DNA from: CAYUYV01 sp050331455
Lineage (GTDB): Bacteria > Pseudomonadota > Alphaproteobacteria > JAJFIK01
Direction: 5' to 3'
Assembly: GCA_050331455.1 (NCBI GenBank)
Contig: JBHJGV010000038.1
Location: 1 to 26,682, forward strand
DNA length: 26,682 nucleotides
Part shown: piece after piece, positions 22,651 to 26,682 of the stretch
Position numbering within the stretch: the stretch's first letter is position 1
How the letters are laid out: every line of letters starts with the position of its first letter
The notes under the pieces: generated by a model
Told to the model about the DNA's origin: nothing
The model's input: the letters and a program-made list of their open reading frames with translations, nothing else
The model's database searches: none
Made by a program: the position numbers and the translations under genes

Positions 22651-23030
22651 TACGCTGCCTCCGCCGGTTCACGCACGACAATTGTCAGCTGACTGAACGG
22701 TTTCTGGATCCGCCCCACGCGGCCCCGAGCCCGGGGACGGAAGCGCTTCATGACGAGGTTCTTGCCCACATAGGCCTCGGCAACGACAAGTTCGTCCACA
22801 TCGAGGTCGTGGTTGTTTTCCGCATTGGCGATGGCCGACTGCAGCACCTTCTTCACGTCGAGCGCCACGCGCTTGCGTGAAAATGTCAGGTCCGCAAGGG
22901 CGCGATCGACCTTTTTGCCACGGATCAGCTGCGCCACGAGGTTGAGTTTTTGGGGACTGACCCGGATCATCCGGCCCACAGCGCGGGCTTCGTTGTCGGG
23001 CAGTCTGCGTTCGGCCTTAGGCTTGCCCAT
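22650..23030 (-). CDS. rplV: Large ribosomal subunit protein uL22
   Basis: L22 extends a beta-hairpin into the exit tunnel, near where macrolides bind. The 126-residue protein has RMIRVSPQKLNLVAQLIRGKKVDRAL, ANAENNHDLDVDELVVAEAYVGK, and the hairpin KRFRPRARGRVGRIQKPFSQL. There is a 15-residue N-terminal stretch before the normal start. It follows rpsS after three bases and overlaps rpsC by one. Confidence 0.98.
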   Translation of the reverse strand: MGKPKAERRLPDNEARAVGRMIRVSPQKLNLVAQLIRGKKVDRALADLTFSRKRVALDVKKVLQSAIANAENNHDLDVDELVVAEAYVGKNLVMKRFRPRARGRVGRIQKPFSQLTIVVREPAEAA

Positions 23031-23033
23031 GGG

Positions 23034-23312
23034 TTATTTCCTTTTCGCCTTCTTGTCCGCCATGTGACCGTAATAGGTCCGCGTCGGCGAGAACTCACCC
23101 AGCTTGTGGCCGATCATGTCCTCGGAAATCATGACGGGGACGAATTTCTGTCCATTGTAGACGCCGAAAGTCAGACCGATGAACTGGGGCAGAATGGTCG
23201 ACCGGCGACTCCAGGTCTTGATCACGTCCTTGCGGCCGGACTCCAGCGCCGCTTCCGCTTTCCTCAGCAGATAGCCGTCGACGAAGGGACCTTTCCAAAC
23301 CGAACGGGGCAC
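23034..23312 (-). CDS. rpsS: Small ribosomal subunit protein uS19
   Basis: S19 pairs with S13 in the 30S head. The 92-residue protein begins MPRSVWKGPFVDGYLL and has WSRRSTILPQFIGLTFGVYNGQKFVPV and GHKLGEFSPTRTYYGH, the complete signature. The start codon is GTG at 23312 with AAGGAG eight bases upstream. It lies between rplB and rplV. Confidence 0.98.
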   Translation of the reverse strand: MPRSVWKGPFVDGYLLRKAEAALESGRKDVIKTWSRRSTILPQFIGLTFGVYNGQKFVPVMISEDMIGHKLGEFSPTRTYYGHMADKKAKRK

Positions 23313-23337
23313 GATGACGTCTCCTTGCCTGTCTTAC

Positions 23338-24177
23338 TCAGCGCTTCGACTTGCGCTCATGGCGGCTGCGCAGGATGTATTTGTCCGTGGATTTGTTCGA
23401 CCGGGTCCGCTTTCCCTTGGTCGGCTTGCCCCACGGGGTGACCGGGTGACGACCGCCCGAGGTCCGACCCTCACCGCCGCCATGGGGGTGATCGACCGGG
23501 TTCATGGCCACGCCGCGCACGGCCGGACGCCGGCCCAGCCAGCGCGCGCGCCCTGCCTTGGACAGATTCGTGTTCGCATGGTCCGGGTTGGACACCGCGC
23601 CCACGGTTGCCATGCATTCGGACCGCACGACCCGCTGCTCGCCGGAGGACAAACGCAGAATGGCGTAGCTCAGATCCCGGCCCACGAGCTGGGCGTAAGT
23701 GCCGGCCGACCGGGCAATCTTCCCGCCGGCGCCGGGCTTCAATTCGATGTTATGGATGATCGTCCCGATGGGCACGGCCGACAGGGGCATGGCATTGCCC
23801 GGTTTTACGTCCACCTTTGCGCCCGCCAGGACCTGATCACCCGCCTTCAGACGCTGGGGCGCCAGGATATAAGCAAGCTCGCCGTCCTCATATTTAATCA
23901 GCGCGATGAAGGCTGTCCGGTTTGGGTCATATTCCAGACGCTCGACCGTGGCCGGCATATCGAACTTTTTCCGGCGGAAATCGATCACACGGTAGAGGCG
24001 CTTGTGCCCGCCGCCGCGGCGCCGTGCCGTGACCCGCCCCGTATTGTTCCGCCCGCCCTTTTTGGTCAGACCCTCGGTGAGGGTCTTTTCCGGGCGACCC
24101 GAATGGAGCGCGGACCGGTCGATCAGCACTAGGCCGCGCTGGCCCGGGGTCATCGGTTTATATGTCTTTAGTGCCAT
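23338..24177 (-). CDS. rplB: Large ribosomal subunit protein uL2
   Basis: L2 is essential for subunit joining and peptidyl transfer. The 279-residue protein begins MALKTYKPMTPGQRG, has RNNTGRVTARRRGGGHKRLYRVIDF, and near the C-terminus the MNPVDHPHGGGEGRTSGGRHPVTPWG motif with the functionally important His. The end is Lys/Arg-rich. Length equals family norm (273-280). Confidence 0.98.
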   Translation of the reverse strand: MALKTYKPMTPGQRGLVLIDRSALHSGRPEKTLTEGLTKKGGRNNTGRVTARRRGGGHKRLYRVIDFRRKKFDMPATVERLEYDPNRTAFIALIKYEDGELAYILAPQRLKAGDQVLAGAKVDVKPGNAMPLSAVPIGTIIHNIELKPGAGGKIARSAGTYAQLVGRDLSYAILRLSSGEQRVVRSECMATVGAVSNPDHANTNLSKAGRARWLGRRPAVRGVAMNPVDHPHGGGEGRTSGGRHPVTPWGKPTKGKRTRSNKSTDKYILRSRHERKSKR

Positions 24178-24236
24178 GGGTCACTCGCCTCACTCTCGAC
24201 GCAACCGGCCCGATCCGGGCCCTCCGTGGACAAACC

Positions 24237-24530
24237 TTACAGGCCCGTCGTCACGTCGATCGTCTCTCCTTCATTCAGTGTCACGACTGCTTTTTTGTAG
24301 TCGCTGCGCTTGCCCGCCACGCCGCGAAAGCGCTTGCGCTTTCCTTTGACCAAGATCGTGTTGACCGCCTTGACCTTGACCTTGAACAGGGCCTCGACGG
24401 CGTCGCGAATGGCGGGCTTTGTGGCATCGAGGGCGACCCGGAAGATCACCTGATTATTCTCGGATGCCAGAGTCGCTTTTTCCGTGATCACCGGTCCCAG
24501 GATCACGTCGAAATGCTTCAAATCGCTCAT
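24237..24530 (-). CDS. rplW: Large ribosomal subunit protein uL23
   Basis: L23 is the exit-tunnel docking site for trigger factor, SRP and the translocon. The 97-residue protein has ILGPVITEKATLASENNQVIFRVALDATKPAIRDAVEALFKVKVKAVNTI, with Glu in TEKAT as the conserved trigger-factor contact, followed by a basic loop. The ATG overlaps the rplD stop by four bases (ATGA). Confidence 0.98.
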   Translation of the reverse strand: MSDLKHFDVILGPVITEKATLASENNQVIFRVALDATKPAIRDAVEALFKVKVKAVNTILVKGKRKRFRGVAGKRSDYKKAVVTLNEGETIDVTTGL

Positions 24531-25159
24531 TTGAGCCGGGCCTCCAGATGGTTGAGGGCGGCACGGGTCAGCACCAGCACGTCCCGGCGCAGGATGTCGC
24601 GCACATTGATGCCCTGCACCGGCAGCACATCGATCAGGGGCAGGTTGCCCGCCGCACGCCGGAAGTTCTCGTCCACCACCGCACCGTCCACCACAAGGGC
24701 GGAGGTGACGTTGAGGCTGGCAAGCTTGGCCTCAAGGGTCTTGGTCTTCGGCTCGTCAAGCGTGGCCGCATCAAGGACCAGCAATTCGGACGCCTTGCAC
24801 TTCGCCGACAGGGCATGCTTCAGGCCGAGCCGACGCATTTTTTTGGTCAGGTCGTGTCCGTGCTCGCGCAGCACCGGCCCATGGGCCTTACCACCGCCCC
24901 GGAACTGGGGAACCTTGCGGTTGCCGTGACGTGCACCGCCGGACCCCTTCTGGCGCACGAATTTTTTGGTTGTGCCGGTCACCTCGCGGCGCGTCTTGGT
25001 CTTGTGCGTGCCCTGGCGACGCCGGTCGAGCTGCCAGAGGACCACCCGGTGCAAAATATCCTTGCGCGGATCGAGACCATAAATGGTGGCATCAAGGTCG
25101 ACCGATCCCGCCGCATCCCCATCCAGGGTCTTCACATCAATGGTTACAACGTCGCCCAT
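24527..25159 (-). CDS. rplD: Large ribosomal subunit protein uL4
   Basis: L4 reaches the exit tunnel with a long loop and in E. coli also represses the S10 operon. The 210-residue protein has the loop HKTKTRREVTGTTKKFVRQKGSGGARHGNRKVPQFRGGGKAHGP and the C-terminal PLIDVLPVQGINVRDILRRDVLVLTRAALNHLEARL. A GTG at 25162 is also in frame, but ATG 25159, overlapping the rplC stop as TGATG, is more typical. It is coupled on both sides. Confidence 0.97.
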   Translation of the reverse strand: MGDVVTIDVKTLDGDAAGSVDLDATIYGLDPRKDILHRVVLWQLDRRRQGTHKTKTRREVTGTTKKFVRQKGSGGARHGNRKVPQFRGGGKAHGPVLREHGHDLTKKMRRLGLKHALSAKCKASELLVLDAATLDEPKTKTLEAKLASLNVTSALVVDGAVVDENFRRAAGNLPLIDVLPVQGINVRDILRRDVLVLTRAALNHLEARLK

Positions 25160-26001
25160 CACGCGCCGTCCTTTTCTTTGGTCTCGCCCGCATCGGCTCC
25201 ATCCGTGACCGGCGTTTCCGTTTCGGGCGCATCGGTTTCGGGCGCATCGGCTTCAACGGTCACTTGATCGTCTGCAGGCGCCTCGTCTTCGGCTGCGGGC
25301 GCCGCAATCTCCGCATGCCGGTCCGCGAGCGTCTTAAACGACCCGGGGGTGGGCACGCCATCGGGCAGCGGCCGCTTGACGGCATCGCGCAGCAACACCC
25401 AACCGGACCGCGGGCCTGGAACCGCACCGCGCACCAGGACAAGCCCGCGCTCAACATCCGTACGCACCACTTCCAGATTCTGCGTCGTGACACGGACTGC
25501 ACCCAGATGGCCGGCCATTTTCTTGCCCTTGAACACCTTGCCCGGATCCTGGCACTGACCGGTGGAGCCGTGGGCGCGGTGGGAAATGGACACCCCGTGG
25601 GAAGCGCGCAGGCCCCCGAAATTGTGCCGTTTCATGGCCCCGGCAAATCCCTTGCCGATGCTGGTGCCGATCACGTCGACCTTCTGACCGGCAATGAAAT
25701 GGTCGGCGGTGATCTCCGCGCCCACTTCGATGAGATTGTCCGCGCTCACCCGGAACTCAGCCAGTTTGCGGCGCGGCTCCACATTGGCCTTCGCGAAATG
25801 CCCGCGCTGGGGCTTCGTCACATTCTTGACCTTGGCCAGTCCCGCACCGAGCTGCAGGGCCGTGTAGCCGTCTTTTTCATCCGTGCGCTGCGCAACCACG
25901 GCACAATGATCCAGATGCAGAACGGTCACCGGTACATGCCGGCCTTCCGGCGTGAAGACACGGGTCATTCCCATTTTTCTTGCAACGACACCAGAACGCA
26001 T
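25159..26001 (-). CDS. rplC: Large ribosomal subunit protein uL3, with acidic C-terminal tail
   Basis: L3 is an early-assembly 50S protein near the peptidyl transferase center. The product begins MRSGVVARKMGMTRVFTPEGRHVPVTVL and has the signature FAGAMKRHNFGGLRASHGVSISHRAHGSTGQCQDPGKVFKGKKMAGHLG with the modified Gln position (Gln in GQCQDPG). At 280 residues it is much longer than E. coli L3 (209). The last 45 residues (236-280) are a Glu/Asp/Ala/Pro/Thr-rich tail with a duplicated DAPET pentapeptide. The frame opens to 26031, but ATG 26001 follows GGGAGAG and matches the family start. It overlaps rplD by one base. Confidence 0.96.
   Translation of the reverse strand: MRSGVVARKMGMTRVFTPEGRHVPVTVLHLDHCAVVAQRTDEKDGYTALQLGAGLAKVKNVTKPQRGHFAKANVEPRRKLAEFRVSADNLIEVGAEITADHFIAGQKVDVIGTSIGKGFAGAMKRHNFGGLRASHGVSISHRAHGSTGQCQDPGKVFKGKKMAGHLGAVRVTTQNLEVVRTDVERGLVLVRGAVPGPRSGWVLLRDAVKRPLPDGVPTPGSFKTLADRHAEIAAPAAEDEAPADDQVTVEADAPETDAPETETPVTDGADAGETKEKDGA
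25220..25249. repeat. Perfect 15-bp tandem repeat in the rplC tail
   Basis: GTTTCGGGCGCATCG occurs twice without mismatch (25220-25234 and 25235-25249, plus-strand orientation). On the minus strand it encodes duplicated DAPET in the acidic tail of L3. An exact in-frame duplication inside a ribosomal protein gene points to recent slippage in a region under weak constraint. Confidence 0.9.
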
Positions 26002-26045
26002 CACCACTCTCCCAAGACCTGCTGAATCCATACGCCAGCAAGGCC

Positions 26046-26354
26046 TTAAAGCTTGATCTCCACGTCCACACCGGCAGCCAGGTCGAGCTTCATCAGCGCA
26101 TCGACGGTCTGGGGGGTGGGATCGACAATGTCCAAAAGACGCTTGTGGGTGCGCATCTCAAACTGCTCACGACTCTTTTTGTCGATATGCGGTGAGCGCA
26201 ACACCGTGAATTTCTCAATCCGCGTCGGCAGCGGGATCGGTCCCCGCACCTGGGCGCCGGTCCGTTTTGCCGTATTGACGATCTCGCGGGTCGACGTGTC
26301 GAGAACCCGATGATCGAAGGCCTTGAGCCTTATTCGAATGGTTTGTCCTTGCAT
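26046..26354 (-). CDS. rpsJ: Small ribosomal subunit protein uS10 (NusE)
   Basis: S10 is a 30S head protein and, as NusE, a partner of NusB and NusG in antitermination. The 102-residue product begins MQGQTIRIRLKAFDHRVLDTSTREIV and holds GPIPLPTRIEKFTVLRSPHIDKKSREQFE, the complete signature. Length is normal. It opens the S10 cluster; the 90 bases between it and the tuf terminator hold no obvious sigma70 promoter, so transcription may come partly from tuf read-through. Confidence 0.98.
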   Translation of the reverse strand: MQGQTIRIRLKAFDHRVLDTSTREIVNTAKRTGAQVRGPIPLPTRIEKFTVLRSPHIDKKSREQFEMRTHKRLLDIVDPTPQTVDALMKLDLAAGVDVEIKL

Positions 26355-26444
26355 GGCCGTCTGGGGTCCTCAAAGGCACTGCCCTCATTCACGCAGGGCT
26401 TGGTCGACATCTTGCAAATCGCCGCACGCGTGCAGGACGGCGGT

Positions 26445-26481
26445 AAAAAAGACCCGGGCCGGAGGGCCTCCGGCCCGGGTC
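26445..26481 (-). terminator. Strong intrinsic terminator after tuf
   Basis: GACCCGGGCCGGAGG (26451-26465) and CCTCCGGCCCGGGTC (26467-26481) are exact inverted repeats, giving a stem of about 14 pairs with a tight loop. On the minus strand they are followed by six T (26445-26450). This is the strongest terminator in the window. It should stop most tuf transcripts before rpsJ. Confidence 0.92.
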
Positions 26482-26498
26482 AACGCTCAGTCCAAAGA

Positions 26499-26682
26499 CT
26501 ACTCGATGATTTTCGCGACCACGCCGGCGCCGACGGTGCGCCCGCCTTCGCGGATGGCGAAGCGGAGCTTTTCTTCCATGGCGATGGGCGTGATCAGCTC
26601 CACCTCCATTTCGATATTGTCGCCCGGCATCACCATTTCCGTGCCCTCGGGCAGCATGCACTCGCCGGTCACATCCGTGGTG
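26499..26682 (-). CDS. tuf: Elongation factor Tu, 3' end (partial)
   Basis: Only the last 60 residues are inside the window; the gene continues past its right edge. The segment reads TTDVTGECMLPEGTEMVMPG and then LRFAIREGGRTVGAGVVAKIIE before a TAG stop at 26499-26501, which is the C-terminal part of domain 3 of EF-Tu, the region that with domain 2 binds the aminoacyl-tRNA. EF-Tu delivers tRNA to the ribosome as a GTP complex. Placement directly upstream of rpsJ matches the str-S10 arrangement (rpsL rpsG fusA tuf) of most bacteria. Alphaproteobacteria often carry two tuf copies; this is the one next to the S10 cluster. Confidence 0.96.
   Translation of the reverse strand, partial: TTDVTGECMLPEGTEMVMPGDNIEMEVELITPIAMEEKLRFAIREGGRTVGAGVVAKIIE

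Overview
The window looks like an alphaproteobacterial chromosome segment of high GC content. Three things point there: an ATP12-type F1-ATPase assembly chaperone (a family shared by alphaproteobacteria and mitochondria), a short-LID adenylate kinase placed between secY and rpsM, and an alpha operon that lacks rpsD and rpmJ. The species cannot be named from the sequence.

Layout. (1) Positions 12-2121, plus strand: two isoprenoid genes, ispG and ispA, separated by a short spacer holding a perfect 23-bp tandem duplication. (2) Positions about 2330-4553: an insert whose non-coding parts are clearly richer in A+T than the flanks. It holds a plus-strand pair (an inner-membrane-anchored OmpA-like protein translationally coupled to a small membrane coiled-coil protein) and, convergent to it, a minus-strand single-domain BLUF blue-light sensor with its own promoter and terminator. 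(3) Positions 4554-11085, minus strand: a housekeeping run, in transcription order a GNAT acetyltransferase, a Do/DegP-type periplasmic protease, rarA, crcB, an RluC-type pseudouridine synthase, a HAD phosphatase and the ATP12 chaperone. Most of these genes are tightly packed or overlapping. (4) Positions 11105-26354, minus strand: the S10, spc and alpha ribosomal protein clusters in canonical order (rpsJ rplC rplD rplW rplB rpsS rplV rpsC rplP rpmC rpsQ rplN rplX rplE rpsN rpsH rplF rplR rpsE rpmD rplO secY adk rpsM rpsK rpoA rplQ). (5) At the right edge, the 3' end of tuf (EF-Tu) and its strong intrinsic terminator.

Together the minus-strand genes supply ribosome, translocon and RNA polymerase alpha production, followed by envelope protein quality control, replication-fork maintenance, fluoride export, rRNA modification and ATP synthase assembly. 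No tRNA, rRNA, CRISPR array, transposase or phage gene is visible. The least conventional parts are the light-sensor/OmpA-like insert, a perfect palindrome lying across a candidate promoter upstream of rpsM, and a 17-bp minisatellite upstream of the Do protease. I see no clearly new multi-gene system; the insert is the best candidate for unexplored biology.
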